42,447 nt of DNA from Deltaproteobacteria bacterium (GCA_012517315.1 JAAYVE010000032.1:1-42447); one strand, 5' to 3'; shown: positions 27,501-36,438, numbered from the stretch's first letter. Notes: generated from the sequence alone by a model not told the origin. Numbers and translations are program-made.

Positions 27501-29281
27501 TCCTCCTTGAAAGAATTGCCGAGGGCCGCCACAACCTCGGCGACGCTCATGAGATGACAGACCCTCACGAGGTCCAGCAAGTCCGCATAACCCTCCTTCT
27601 TGGACCTGTCGGTGATGGATTTGAGGGTCTGGGTGGGAACCTTGGCGAAAACAACCCGACTCATGGTCGTGTGGCCAACCACGATGAGGAGGAGTTCCCT
27701 CAATTGCGCCGGCGTGAACCCATGGAGGGAAAGCTTGTGGATGTTTTCGAGAACCGGCGTGACCGGTCCCTCGATCTCCCCGGGGTTGAGAATCTCCTGG
27801 CATCTCTCGATCTTGCTCACGTTTGCCAGGAGACCCAATATTGGCAAAAACGTCTGGCTTTTGGTGCGAAAGGGTGTGCTCAGGCGCGTCTGCTCCAGTT
27901 CGGACAATTTCGAGAATGCATGATCCCGTATCTTTTCCAGAATCTGGAATACATCGAGAATGAAACGGAAGGTGTTCCGATACTCCGCCACCAAGGGCAG
28001 GCTGCAACCCATCATCCCCGACGCTTTCACCTCGTCTTCCAGGGGGCCCAGAAGGACCGAGGGGGTATTTGGTTTCCCCACAAAGATGAAAAGGCTTTCG
28101 GGAATTTCACGGTCTATCTCCAGACGCTCCTGCCAGTATTGAAAATGGTGTCTTGGAGACTTGCGTTTCAGGGTGATGCTGGAAAAATAGGGGGCGAAAA
28201 TCCCCTTCCAGAGCTTTTCGGGATCCTTGACGTGATTCTGGTGGGCTCGCGAGTTGAGGTAGGGCAGCTCATTGATCTTTTCAATGGTCAATTCTTCCGG
28301 TTTCCGGTTCTCGATCAAGCGCTTGAGATGGGGTTCGACGAAGGCGAACCGGTTGAGATAATAGTGGAGATCAGCCAGGTGCACATCCAGGTTTTCCTCG
28401 ATGGATTTCGCCCGATACTTCATCCTGGTCTTGAAGGTATGTGCGAAAAGGAGGAAGAACTTGAGTTCCTCATCGGACTTGAACCGGACCCGGCAGACCT
28501 CATCCCGGTCGGGAACGGGAGCGTGGGTCAGGACGAGGACCCGTCCATTGGGCTCGAGAATGTCATAGATCTTTCCTGCCAGGTACACGGCGTAGTTGAA
28601 CAGGCGATGCCGGTTGTGAGTTTTGCGGGATGCCCGGGGAAGTTTCTGCTCCAGAAGATACTCAAAAGGGTCCTTGGGCAGGATCATGATGTCCAGGGGC
28701 ATGCGCCAGGATCGTACCTTCTCCAGGGAATCGAACAGGAAGATCCGGTGGCTCGAAAGGCGGGCCGTGAGTTCGTGGACAACGAGATCCTGTCCGGCGG
28801 TGAGCAGGCCGATGTCCAAGCGGTCTATTCGCGTTTCGAAGATGTGCTGGATGATCAGTTCTTCGATCTCGTCCGCCTTCGTCTTGATTTCGTGGAGGGA
28901 GTGGGCCACGAGGTTGATGGGAATGAGGAAATAGCATTTCCCGGTGGAGCTGAAACGAATCAGAAGACCCAGTTTCTGGTATATGGCATTGACCCTTCTG
29001 GCATTGCGCCCGATTTCCGACGCATCCTGCAGATCGAGTTTTTCGAGGAAGTCGGTGTCGGACTTGCTCAGAACGCTTTGCTCGATCAACCCAAGGCCGT
29101 AGGCGTTCCCTCCAAAGCGACTGGGGAGAAAGGTGGGATGATCTTCGGCAAGAAAGGTGCCCATGGGAACGTCTTGCGGATCAATTCCAAGGCGGGGGTA
29201 TTCTTCCGGGTCGATGAAGCGGAAGTAGGTTTCGTGATGGTCGAAGGGCCTGGACTGCCAGGAGAAGAACTTGTCTTCCAT
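24572..29281 (-). CDS. 1569-residue protein with degenerate HD-type domain, function unknown
   Basis: One uninterrupted gene encodes 1569 residues with no signal peptide and no clear membrane span. Around residues 150-260 the alternation of strands and helices (ending IYDILEPNGRVLVLTH) resembles a Rossmann-type methyltransferase, but the glycine-rich SAM motif is degenerate. Around residues 1020-1130 the pattern is that of a GlnD/SpoT-like HD domain: FQEIGK, then THAERGAMIL, then VRHHGVVGRV. The HD dyad itself is replaced by Gln-Glu, so metal-dependent hydrolysis is doubtful. The rest is helical and rich in charged residues, with a coiled-coil-like C-terminus. It is followed 192 bp later by the HDOD gene and then the HD-GYP gene, and is divergent from pgpA. 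A whole-protein family could not be named. Confidence 0.8.
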   Translation of the reverse strand: MEDKFFSWQSRPFDHHETYFRFIDPEEYPRLGIDPQDVPMGTFLAEDHPTFLPSRFGGNAYGLGLIEQSVLSKSDTDFLEKLDLQDASEIGRNARRVNAIYQKLGLLIRFSSTGKCYFLIPINLVAHSLHEIKTKADEIEELIIQHIFETRIDRLDIGLLTAGQDLVVHELTARLSSHRIFLFDSLEKVRSWRMPLDIMILPKDPFEYLLEQKLPRASRKTHNRHRLFNYAVYLAGKIYDILEPNGRVLVLTHAPVPDRDEVCRVRFKSDEELKFFLLFAHTFKTRMKYRAKSIEENLDVHLADLHYYLNRFAFVEPHLKRLIENRKPEELTIEKINELPYLNSRAHQNHVKDPEKLWKGIFAPYFSSITLKRKSPRHHFQYWQERLEIDREIPESLFIFVGKPNTPSVLLGPLEDEVKASGMMGCSLPLVAEYRNTFRFILDVFQILEKIRDHAFSKLSELEQTRLSTPFRTKSQTFLPILGLLANVSKIERCQEILNPGEIEGPVTPVLENIHKLSLHGFTPAQLRELLLIVVGHTTMSRVVFAKVPTQTLKSITDRSKKEGYADLLDLVRVCHLMSVAEVVAALGNSFKEDQARELRRVYDDIVWVATDPAMDWEKLHDIRVSAMGGIQNKCLREMMKFFNLFGFLDNWQEVIKKGPFEREVVCDYQVDRLLELEESLELTKIADRFKRQFMGDYVFGKSYFFRQFLESEFHGTGHLFPRLGVEAGFILLWIAVNAAEKHIINFNPMISGIPPDRLDQRLLKIRETLLSIPMERLEPAFFETIRQEFSQNRPAFVFDTGIRLVNNPQTWALDVSFVDLEENIERMDALLVHFESQKLRAISLRTLQELERRFSELESFRRYLDREGCDLFCGTQDSLRGVALDQVDRRIKQIEERLKFILLQQVLVPEEIYDAIDGLAMHCPEILRFIMPELHAIGNLTERSPFFHKQSPGSYLMRCLEKFQALVIKDRNGFQDPNTFYQLAKQEFGPLAEEGIGASHAQMDILEYILERIQQRPALYQALTLALLFQEIGKTEYFAALIPPKETRWTHAERGAMILERSDLLDKYRLDPQVKQMVAFLVRHHGVVGRVITGKEPMTALEVLTASSDNHLLDVLVLHSILSAAAVREGVMVYDLLEWFLTCRSTALQLLKSDGDWQAWLKESLSEKGAAVLAYFQLTTRENGGFHLNHDKHCGFEEDEAEDEVLWHGRQSAALERLFKLMGILWVDYQDVQMYLLKMPVNFIYHKKKLKSVGLATFEKQLGEAAHVLNILASLNEGVRFYLLYCLDHLGGGMRVYGFYDLAVSLQPEESVKLLLMAFQAFHHFYGTSEKGGLVTFGPLSRTLERRHEILQKILSEMPFPCSCFEGLSPGGGTPQYGGLQFEAGHVEKAVRVDFKDAIQFDEMARSLTTVWNHEELRERYETLVKVLRETLLYDTRNFEKELLRVYEMQQREISDLMLKGFQERLKTLDDLAGLPRIQEEMLNTQREVPFSEEQRFHLKEMFEFHRSRIRDRYLESIVEEIRKIDSREALSDYWHLLKNQLYPYRAYLGKEYESLIAQLIDRRMHEM

Positions 29282-29384
29282 GTTTGCATTCGTTCGGATT
29301 GTCAGACCGGCAAGGGGTTGCCTCTATTGACTTTGACCACCCCATAACGCATATCATGTTCGCGATTCATTAGCAAATGAACAT

Positions 29385-29918
29385 ATGGACATGAACAACA
29401 CCCGCAAACATCCCTTCCGCCCCATGTCGCGAATTGCACTGGAGAAGAAAGGAGCGGAATTGGACAGGCCCTTCAGCGCCCTTTGCATGGCGACGCTCGG
29501 CCCATTGGGCCGAACTTCCAATGCACCCGGCACCGTCGCGACGCTACTCGCCGGGATCCCTTGTGCCTGCCTTCTCGGCTTTCTTCCGTTACCCCTGAGG
29601 GCCGCATGTGTCGCCGCGGTGGTCCTCGTGGGTGCCCTGGCTGCCGGAAGGGCGGAGATCGTATTGGGCCGCACGGATCCGCAGGAGGTGGTCATCGACG
29701 AACTTGCCGGCTACCTGACGACGATGGTCCTCGTGGAACCCACCGTGGCAAACGTGTTGGTCGGCTTTGTCCTTTTTCGGATTTTCGACATCTGGAAACC
29801 CTGGCCCGTCAATGCCCTACAAACGGGTCTGAAAGGAGGTGCGGCCATCGTCATGGACGACGTTGCGGCCGGAATCTATGGGATGGGAATTCTCCGCATT
29901 CTGGAGTGTTTCTGGTGA
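29385..29918 (+). CDS. pgpA: Phosphatidylglycerophosphatase A
   Basis: PgpA is a membrane enzyme that removes phosphate from phosphatidylglycerophosphate to make phosphatidylglycerol. The 177-residue frame has the family motifs SNAPGTVATL, DPQEVVIDELAGY, FDIWKPWP and GGAAIVMDDVAAGIY, with hydrophobic spans between them. The exact start is unclear: no good ribosome-binding site precedes the ATG at 29385, and a shorter start at 29424 is possible; homologues begin about 20 residues before the APGT motif. It is divergent from the giant HD-like gene and convergent with the VanZ-like gene, whose stop is 7 bp away. Confidence 0.9.
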   Translation: MDMNNTRKHPFRPMSRIALEKKGAELDRPFSALCMATLGPLGRTSNAPGTVATLLAGIPCACLLGFLPLPLRAACVAAVVLVGALAAGRAEIVLGRTDPQEVVIDELAGYLTTMVLVEPTVANVLVGFVLFRIFDIWKPWPVNALQTGLKGGAAIVMDDVAAGIYGMGILRILECFW

Positions 29919-29925
29919 TCGCAGG

Positions 29926-30558
29926 TCAGCGGGGACTGCAGGAAGCCGCGTGAAACCGGTTCAACGACCTCAGAAGCGCAAAGAAGAGAAAGCCGACCGT
30001 CAACCCTGTGAGGTCCAGCCAGAGATCGGTGATACTCATCGTTCTGCCGGGCACGAGGGATTGGTGCAGTTCGTCAAAGAGCCCGAAAACGGCGCCGGAG
30101 AGGAGCACCGCCGAGGCAAAAGCGACGTTTCCCCTTTTCAGGAAAAAAGGGTACCACGCCCAGGAAGTCAGCAGCCCCAAGGTCAGGTATTCGGCTGGAT
30201 GGAACCAGTTGACGTTGAAGCTGATTTCCGTGCCGCTGAACGATCGGTTAGAAAGAAGGAAAATGAAAAGGGCGTAAGCGGCAGGAGGAACCCACCATTT
30301 CCATAATCCAACGCTGCCGCCCCGATCCATCCTTCGGAAAGCCAGGGCGACGAAGGTGCCCGCCATGAGAATGGCAATGGGCAAGGCAATCTCTGACGCC
30401 GGGAGGCGGAGCATCCTTGCAACTCCCAGGGCAGCCGCCGTCTGCACGAAGAATACAGCGGCAATCCACGTCCATGGGCTGACCTGCATCAGAAGGTCCA
30501 GGACAAGAATCGCCCTGGGAGGTCTCACGCAAGTGAACCCCGTTTCCATTCCCGGCAT
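29926..30558 (-). CDS. VanZ-like membrane protein
   Basis: A 210-residue integral membrane protein with about five to six hydrophobic spans. The C-terminal half has the VanZ-family pattern AEYLTLGLL, then FDELHQSLVPGRTMSITDLWLDLTG. Family members in glycopeptide operons are linked to teicoplanin resistance, but most, like this one, have no known substrate. I chose the ATG at 30558 because GGAGG lies eight bases upstream; the longer frame to 30705 includes no conserved sequence. Confidence 0.8.
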   Translation of the reverse strand: MPGMETGFTCVRPPRAILVLDLLMQVSPWTWIAAVFFVQTAAALGVARMLRLPASEIALPIAILMAGTFVALAFRRMDRGGSVGLWKWWVPPAAYALFIFLLSNRSFSGTEISFNVNWFHPAEYLTLGLLTSWAWYPFFLKRGNVAFASAVLLSGAVFGLFDELHQSLVPGRTMSITDLWLDLTGLTVGFLFFALLRSLNRFHAASCSPR

Positions 30559-30831
30559 GTCGTGTCCCTCCCTGCGCCCGCCCGGCATGACACAGACCCG
30601 TTTGACAAGTTTTTCATGAGCGGCCCCCAGCCTTTCGAAAAAAGACGTGACGCATTGAATGCCCCATATAACATAGGGGAGGAGGGATGCCAATGGCCTC
30701 GGCACTCAAGCGGAATCCCTCTGTCTTTGCAGCCTCGGCAGGGCATTCCCAGGATGGGAATTTGCCAACTGAGCGTGGAATGTCTATGATATCTGCCGGA
30801 AAGGCGGTATGATCGTGGGGATCTGGATGAA

Positions 30832-31647
30832 ATGGACGAGGCGTTGAGGCAAAATCTGCAGTCAAGGAAGCTCATACTCTTTTCTTTGATCGTGGCTTTC
30901 GGGTCCGTCATCGGCGGAGTGCAGGGCCGTTGCCTCACCGCAGACGAGGAGGCCACCATCTGGCTTTATGAATCCGTCGCTCCTTCCGTCGTCAATATCA
31001 CCACTTCCGCCTGCGACCCGGAATTTTTCTTTTGCTCCACTCCCACCGAATCCGGCTCCGGGTCGGGGATCGTCCTGAAGGAAGAGGGAATCATCGTGAC
31101 GAACCGTCATGTTGTCGCAAACGCGGAATTCATTCAGGTCACCCTCTCCGACGGGAGAAAGAAGAGAGGGGATGTCGTGGCCTCATCCGTCAGGGATGAC
31201 ATGGCCATTGTCCGCATCGATCCGGGCGATTCCCCTCTGAAACCGATCACCCTGGGCAATTCCGAACAATTGCAGGTGGGGGAAAAGGTGCTGGCCATCG
31301 GGAACCCTTTCGGGATCGGCCAGACCCTTTCTGCAGGGGTAGTGAGCATGACCGGCCGCAGTATCCGAAGCGGTGGATTGGTGCTCAAAGACCTCATTCA
31401 GACCAGCGCCGCCATCAATCCCGGCAACTCCGGCGGGGCGCTGGTCAATTCCAAGGGGGAACTCATCGGGATGAACACGGCCATCCTCAGCCCCACAGGC
31501 ACGAATGTCGGGATCGGATTCGCCATTCCTGTGAACCGCATCAAGTCGGTGACCCCGGGGCTGATGAATCGATGGGGAACATGGCTGGGATGGCTTTTGG
31601 CAGGCTTGATTGCGTATTGGTGCGTGCGAAGGATCCTGCAGACCTGA
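30832..31647 (+). CDS. PDZ-less HtrA-like serine protease with C-terminal membrane anchor
   Basis: A 271-residue envelope protease of the trypsin-like DegP/HtrA type. A signal peptide ends near residue 32. The catalytic triad is intact: His93 in NRHVV, Asp123 in RDDMAIV, Ser200 in NPGNSGG. Instead of PDZ domains, the protein ends with a tryptophan-flanked hydrophobic segment (WLGWLLAGLIAYW) and a short basic tail, so it should be anchored to the inner membrane by its C-terminus with the protease in the periplasm. It is 195 bp upstream of a second, PDZ-containing paralogue, and the two share long identical blocks, so this is a tandem duplication with domain loss. The same proteins elsewhere lack such an anchor. 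Confidence 0.85.
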   Translation: MDEALRQNLQSRKLILFSLIVAFGSVIGGVQGRCLTADEEATIWLYESVAPSVVNITTSACDPEFFFCSTPTESGSGSGIVLKEEGIIVTNRHVVANAEFIQVTLSDGRKKRGDVVASSVRDDMAIVRIDPGDSPLKPITLGNSEQLQVGEKVLAIGNPFGIGQTLSAGVVSMTGRSIRSGGLVLKDLIQTSAAINPGNSGGALVNSKGELIGMNTAILSPTGTNVGIGFAIPVNRIKSVTPGLMNRWGTWLGWLLAGLIAYWCVRRILQT

Positions 31648-31841
31648 CCCCGTTTTCTTTCCGTTGGGATGGCGATGATTCCGGGCATCTGTGCTTGTGG
31701 AAAAACGCGACCCACCCAGCGGCAATAGCCGCCGGCAGGCATCGGACAAAGGCAAAGGGTCAGGAAAAAAGTCATCCTCTGCACGCTTCTGACGGTGCAA
31801 TGACATGGGAGATTGTGAACCATAGAACTACGAGGGATGGT

Positions 31842-32966
31842 ATGCGAACTAGAAAGTGGTCCTGCTTCGTCTTCGCCATGACGGTCCTTGTCGTAGGGGG
31901 GGCTGTGAATTGCGGATGGAGCTTGACGGAGGACGAAAGAAACAACATCGAGATTTACGAACGCGTGGCCCCAGGAGTTGTGAACATCAGCAGCACCGTT
32001 TTGGAGCACGACTTTTTCTTCAACATCGTCCCGAGACAAGGTGCGGGGTCGGGATCGATCATCGATCCCCGAGGATACATCCTCACGAATCATCACGTGA
32101 TCGAGGATGCGACCAAGCTGGAAGTCACACTGGCCAACGGAAAGAAATACGGCGCCAAGCTCATCGGTTCCGATCCGGACGTGGACCTGGCCGTCCTCAA
32201 AATCGAAGCCAAGCGGCAAGAGCTCACCATCATCCCCATGGGGTCATCTGAAAGCCTGAAGGTGGGCCAGAAGGCCATCGCCATCGGGAACCCCTTCGGA
32301 TTGGGTCAGACCCTCACCACCGGTGTCATCAGTTCGGTGGGGCGCACTATTCGTTCCTCCAACGGGGCTCTCGTGGACGCCATCATCCAGACGGATGCAT
32401 CCATCAACCCCGGTAATTCAGGGGGCCCCCTCCTGGATTCTTCAGGAAAGATGATCGGGATCACGACCGCCATTTTCAGCCCGACGGGAGCGAGCGTGGG
32501 AATCGGTTTCGCCATACCGGTGGATACGGCCAAGCGCGTCCTCACCGACCTGATCGAAAAAGGCTATTACGCCTACCCCTGGCTGGGCGCAACCCTCATG
32601 ACCCTCACCCCTGATCTTGCCGAAGCTCTGAAACTCTCCGTCAAGTCCGGAGCCATGGTAGTGGAAACGGTCGACGGAGGTCCTCTCGACCGGGCTGGTG
32701 TCAAAGGCGGCCGGTCAAGGGCGCAAATCGGCAACAACATCATCTTGGTGGGGGGGGACATCATCGTCAGGGTGGACGGTGAAGCTGTCTCCGACGCTGA
32801 TTCCGTCATTCGAAGGATCCGCAGGATGCGCGTGGGGGACAGAGTTTCCATGGAAGTGGTCCACTGGGAGGGAGGCACGAAAAACGTGACGGTGACCCTC
32901 GGCGAGCGACCCAAGGATTTTCGCCACCGTGGTGAGCAACCCCGGGGTTTTCCGCGCCGCCGCTGA
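31842..32966 (+). CDS. HtrA/DegP-like serine protease with one PDZ domain
   Basis: A 374-residue periplasmic protease for misfolded proteins. The signal peptide ends near residue 26. The triad is His85 (NHHVI), Asp115 (DVDLAVL) and Ser193 (NPGNSGGP). A single PDZ domain follows at about 260-355, where a typical DegP has two. I chose ATG at 31842 because gaggg lies five bases upstream; the longer frame from 31572 crosses the neighbouring gene and has no conserved sequence. The C-terminus is short, basic and disordered. Paralogue of the preceding gene. Confidence 0.9.
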   Translation: MRTRKWSCFVFAMTVLVVGGAVNCGWSLTEDERNNIEIYERVAPGVVNISSTVLEHDFFFNIVPRQGAGSGSIIDPRGYILTNHHVIEDATKLEVTLANGKKYGAKLIGSDPDVDLAVLKIEAKRQELTIIPMGSSESLKVGQKAIAIGNPFGLGQTLTTGVISSVGRTIRSSNGALVDAIIQTDASINPGNSGGPLLDSSGKMIGITTAIFSPTGASVGIGFAIPVDTAKRVLTDLIEKGYYAYPWLGATLMTLTPDLAEALKLSVKSGAMVVETVDGGPLDRAGVKGGRSRAQIGNNIILVGGDIIVRVDGEAVSDADSVIRRIRRMRVGDRVSMEVVHWEGGTKNVTVTLGERPKDFRHRGEQPRGFPRRR

Positions 32967-33156
32967 TTTCCCGACGTTGCCGATGAGGGTACGGCAATTC
33001 CCAGTCAACACAGTGAGTGAACGAATCTGCGCCGAGGGGCGGATCGTCGTCCCTCCTGTCCTCCATCGCCAGGGGAGGGGAGAGTGATGCTTCGCCCTCC
33101 GCTCGCCGGATTCACAATCAGGCAAGCGTTGTTCCCATGGAGAAAGAGAGCATAGT

Positions 33157-34800
33157 TTGAAAGCCATTCGGTGTGTCCCTCTCACCATCGTCATCATGGA
33201 CGGAATCGCTTACCGCGAAGGAACCTGTGGAAATGCGGTGACCGAAGCATATACGCCCCACATGGACTGGCTCCTCCAAAACTGCCCGTACACCCTGCTC
33301 CGGGCCCACGGGACAGCGGTGGGACTCCCTTCCGACAAAGACATGGGCAACTCGGAAGTGGGGCACAACGCCATCGGTGCGGGACGGGTTTTCCCCCAGG
33401 GGGCACGTCTCGTCAACGAGGCCATCGCAACGGGAAACGTTTTTCAGGGGCGCGGCTGGCGGCGCATCATGGATTTCGTCCGCTCCAGCCATGGAACGTT
33501 TCATTTCATCGGGCTCTTCTCCGACGGAAACGTGCACAGTCACACGGACCACCTGCGGGCCATGCTGAAACACCTCGCCCATCATGAAAAGCACCCCCGG
33601 GCAAGGGTGCACATTCTGCTCGACGGGCGCGACGTAGGGGAGACTTCGGCCCTGGATTACGTCATCCCCTTCGAAGGGTTCCTGAAGGAACTGTGCGATG
33701 CGGCGCTCGTGGACTACCGAATTGCGAGCGGCGGGGGCCGGATGAAGATCACCATGGATCGGTACGAAGCCGATTGGGACATGGTTGCCCTGGGGTGGAA
33801 AACTCACGTGGCGGGTGAGGGAAGGGGGTTTTCTTCTGCCGAGGAAGCCATCAGGACTTACAGGCAGGAAAACCCCGGGGTCATCGACCAGGATCTGCCT
33901 CCCTTCGTCGTCGTCGATGCGGAGGGGCCCGTTGGTCCGATACGGGATGGGGACGCCGTGGTCTTCTTCAATTTCAGAGGAGACCGTGCCATTGAAATCA
34001 GTCGGGCCTTCGAAGAAGCGGACTTTTCTGTCTTTCAGCGGGTACCGAACCCTCAAGTGGCTTATGCAGGAATGCTGGAGTACGATACGGAAGCCCATAT
34101 CCCGCAGAACTTTCTCGTGGCCCCACCCCACATCGACCGAACGATGGGGGAATTTCTCTGCAGGGAAGGGGTGCGTCAGCTGGCCATCAGTGAGACCCAA
34201 AAATTCGGCCATGTCACATACTTTTGGAATGGAAACCGTTCAGGGAGCCTGGACGAAGCGTTGGAGGAATTCATCGAAATCCCCTCGGACCGAGTGCCGT
34301 TCGAGGAGCGCCCCTGGATGAAGTCTGCGGAGATCACAGACCGGGTCCTTGAAGCAATGGGGTCGGGCCTTTACGACTTCATCCGCCTCAACTACCCCAA
34401 CGGAGACATGGTCGGCCATACGGGCGTCTACCAAGCGGCTCGCATCGCAGTGGAATCAGTGGACCTCGCTCTTGGAAGACTCATGGCAGCTACCCGCAAG
34501 GTGGGGGGGACACTCCTGGTGACGGCCGACCACGGGAACGCGGAAGAGATGTATGAACTGGACAAAAAGACAGGCCAGGCGAAAACTCACAAGGACGGAC
34601 AACCCAAGGCAAAGACCGCTCATACCCTGAATCCCGTCTGGTTCATCGTCTATGATCCCGAAAAAAGGTTCACCATCAGGCTCAATACCTCCATCAAGGC
34701 CCCGGGGCTCTCGCACATCGCCGCCACCTGTTTTCGCTTCCTGGGGCTGACACCGCCCGATTTTTATGATCCTCCCCTGTTTGAAATCCAGGGAGGGTAA
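33157..34800 (+). CDS. gpmI: 2,3-bisphosphoglycerate-independent phosphoglycerate mutase
   Basis: GpmI interconverts 3- and 2-phosphoglycerate in glycolysis and gluconeogenesis using two Mn ions and a phosphoserine. The 547-residue frame has the N-terminal metal-binding VIMDG (Asp15), the phosphorylated serine in GNSEVGH (Ser66), the substrate-binding HSH and RD motifs, and C-terminal metal ligands in YPNGDMVGHTG and TADHGNAEEM. VIMDGIAYRE differs from the usual VLDGWG; it is the type seen in longer variants. The start is TTG at 33157, because the frame is closed upstream and no ATG lies before the conserved IVIMDG; gagag is six bases upstream. Confidence 0.92.
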   Translation: MKAIRCVPLTIVIMDGIAYREGTCGNAVTEAYTPHMDWLLQNCPYTLLRAHGTAVGLPSDKDMGNSEVGHNAIGAGRVFPQGARLVNEAIATGNVFQGRGWRRIMDFVRSSHGTFHFIGLFSDGNVHSHTDHLRAMLKHLAHHEKHPRARVHILLDGRDVGETSALDYVIPFEGFLKELCDAALVDYRIASGGGRMKITMDRYEADWDMVALGWKTHVAGEGRGFSSAEEAIRTYRQENPGVIDQDLPPFVVVDAEGPVGPIRDGDAVVFFNFRGDRAIEISRAFEEADFSVFQRVPNPQVAYAGMLEYDTEAHIPQNFLVAPPHIDRTMGEFLCREGVRQLAISETQKFGHVTYFWNGNRSGSLDEALEEFIEIPSDRVPFEERPWMKSAEITDRVLEAMGSGLYDFIRLNYPNGDMVGHTGVYQAARIAVESVDLALGRLMAATRKVGGTLLVTADHGNAEEMYELDKKTGQAKTHKDGQPKAKTAHTLNPVWFIVYDPEKRFTIRLNTSIKAPGLSHIAATCFRFLGLTPPDFYDPPLFEIQGG

Positions 34801-35020
34801 GACGTCTTCCTAGGGAGTGAGGTGCGGCTGGTTGGGCATCCCCTGAACTCCCTGCGTCAGCGCTTGCTCATTGCAGCCGGACAGCCACCCAGGGTGAAAC
34901 GGCGTGCTGGTCCTTGAGGATGTTTTCCCATGGAACGGCCTTCTGCGACCCCTCTGAGGTGCCGAGATCCCGGGCGCACCAAGGCGGTGTTCAACATGCG
35001 GAGAGGAGAACAGAGAGGTG

Positions 35021-35711
35021 ATGCTGAGCGGTTTGAAACACAGTTTTGTGGAGACTTTCCAGGCTGTCACCCCCATCACCCTCGTGGTGATCATTCTTCA
35101 GGTGTCTCTTGTCTCCATGCCCACCGTCGTTTTTCTCCGATTCCTCATCGGGGTTCTGCTCGTGTTTGACGTCCTGGCCTTTTTTCTTCAGGGAGTGAAG
35201 ATCGGGCTTCTTCCCATGGGTGAATTGATCAGCGAAGAATTGCCCAAGAGACGCTCCGTGACCTTCATGCTTCTCATGGCTTTCGTTCTGGGTTTTGTGG
35301 TCACGATCGCGGAACCTGACGTCAGGGTCCTGGCTCACCAGGTGGATATCGTGTCTCAAGGCCAAATGAACAGGAGCGTTTTGAATGTGACGGTGGCCCT
35401 TGGAATTGCTGTTTTTATCAGCCTTGCGATGCTCCGGATCATCCTGGGAATTCCCATTTCGTAGCTCTTCGGGCTGGGCTATATCATTACGCTTTTTTCA
35501 ACGCATTCACGCACCCTAGTTTCGTTCCCATCGCATTCGATGCAGGCGGAGTGGCAACGGGCCCTGTGACGGTGCGATCATCCTCGCTCTGGGTATCGGG
35601 ACGACCTCGGTTCTGGGGGACAAGTCCCCGGCCTCCGACGGTTTTGGTCTCGTTGGTCTCGCCTCAATCGGGCTGGTTCTTGGGATGATGATTCTCGGAA
35701 TGATTTACTGA
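35021..35711 (+). pseudogene. DUF1538 membrane protein, first copy, broken by a stop codon and two frameshifts
   Basis: The first 148 codons read as an intact DUF1538-like protein with several membrane spans (GVKIGLLPMGELIS, then LGFVVTIAEPDVRVL), ending at TAG 35462-35464. Conserved sequence continues beyond it in other frames: FTHPSFVPIAFDAGGVATGPVTV from about 35496, then IILALGIGTTSVLGD to a stop at 35709. Frame changes lie near 35490 and near 35573. The tail lines up with the second copy (IAFDAVGVATSPTTVT, LDGFGLIALLAM), which identifies it as the same gene. At least three lesions, so it is either a decayed gene or a badly sequenced stretch. The intact form is presumed to be a membrane partner of the downstream PII-like protein. 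Confidence 0.8.
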
Positions 35712-36438
35712 CGGAAGATCTGCTGGAATTCGTCCACCTGGGAGAAGTATTGGTGGAAGTGCCTGTGGCGCTGGGCCCCCTGCTTCTCTTCTCTGTCGCT
35801 TTCCAAGTGCTCTTTCTGAATTTGCCCGCCACATACATATCAACCTCGTGAAAGGTGTTTCCCTGGCTTTTGGAGGCTTGTGTTCTTTCTGCGGGGAGCC
35901 AAGGTGGATTTTCTTCCTGCGGATTCGGAAATGGGTGCTCTCCTTAGAGCATCCAACCACCTGGGGCCTTTTCCCGTTGGGTTTTTTGTTCGGCTTTGTG
36001 GCCACCATCGCGGAACCGGCAGTCCGGATCCTCGGCATGGAAGTGGAGAGGGCGACCAGCGGAGGCATCCGGGCAAGGGTGATTCTACTTGCCCTTGCCC
36101 TGGGAGTGGCTTTCTTCGTGGCCCTCGGAATGTTTCGGACCCTCTACGGCATTCCCGTTCACTACCTGGTGGTGCCGGGTTACCTGATCGTCATGGTCCT
36201 GCTTCGCTTCAGCGACCCGACTTTCACATCCATTGCCTTCGATGCCGTCGGGGTTGCAACCAGCCCCACGACAGTCACTTTCGTCATGGCGCTGGCTGTT
36301 GGAGTGGCGACCGTTCTTGGAAATCGAAATCCTGTTCTGGACGGCTTCGGTTTGATCGCCCTGTTAGCCATGGCACCCATACTGTCTCTAATGTGCCTGG
36401 GACTGCTCTACTCTTGGAGAGGAAGGAAGCGGACATGA
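35708..36438 (+). pseudogene. DUF1538 membrane protein, second copy, with at least three frameshifts
   Basis: A second DUF1538-like gene follows directly. Homologous sequence begins in one frame (EFVHLGEVLVEVPVALGPLL), shifts near 35825 to another, shifts near 35880 to a third (FFLRGAKVDFLPADSEMG), and returns near 35985. The last two shifts compensate, leaving one open frame 35848-36438 that contains about 35 residues of altered sequence. The C-terminal half is intact and well conserved: LFGFVATIAEPAVRILG, IAFDAVGVATSPTTVT, LLAMAPILSLMCLG. The final stop overlaps the start of the PII-like gene (ATGA), as in translationally coupled operons. The start codon is unclear. Confidence 0.75.

Noticed and set aside
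26735-29347. 870-codon plus-strand open frame antisense to the giant protein
   Set aside because: It has no ribosome-binding site, no family motifs, and the minus strand encodes one continuous protein with credible domains. Long antisense frames are common in this codon usage.
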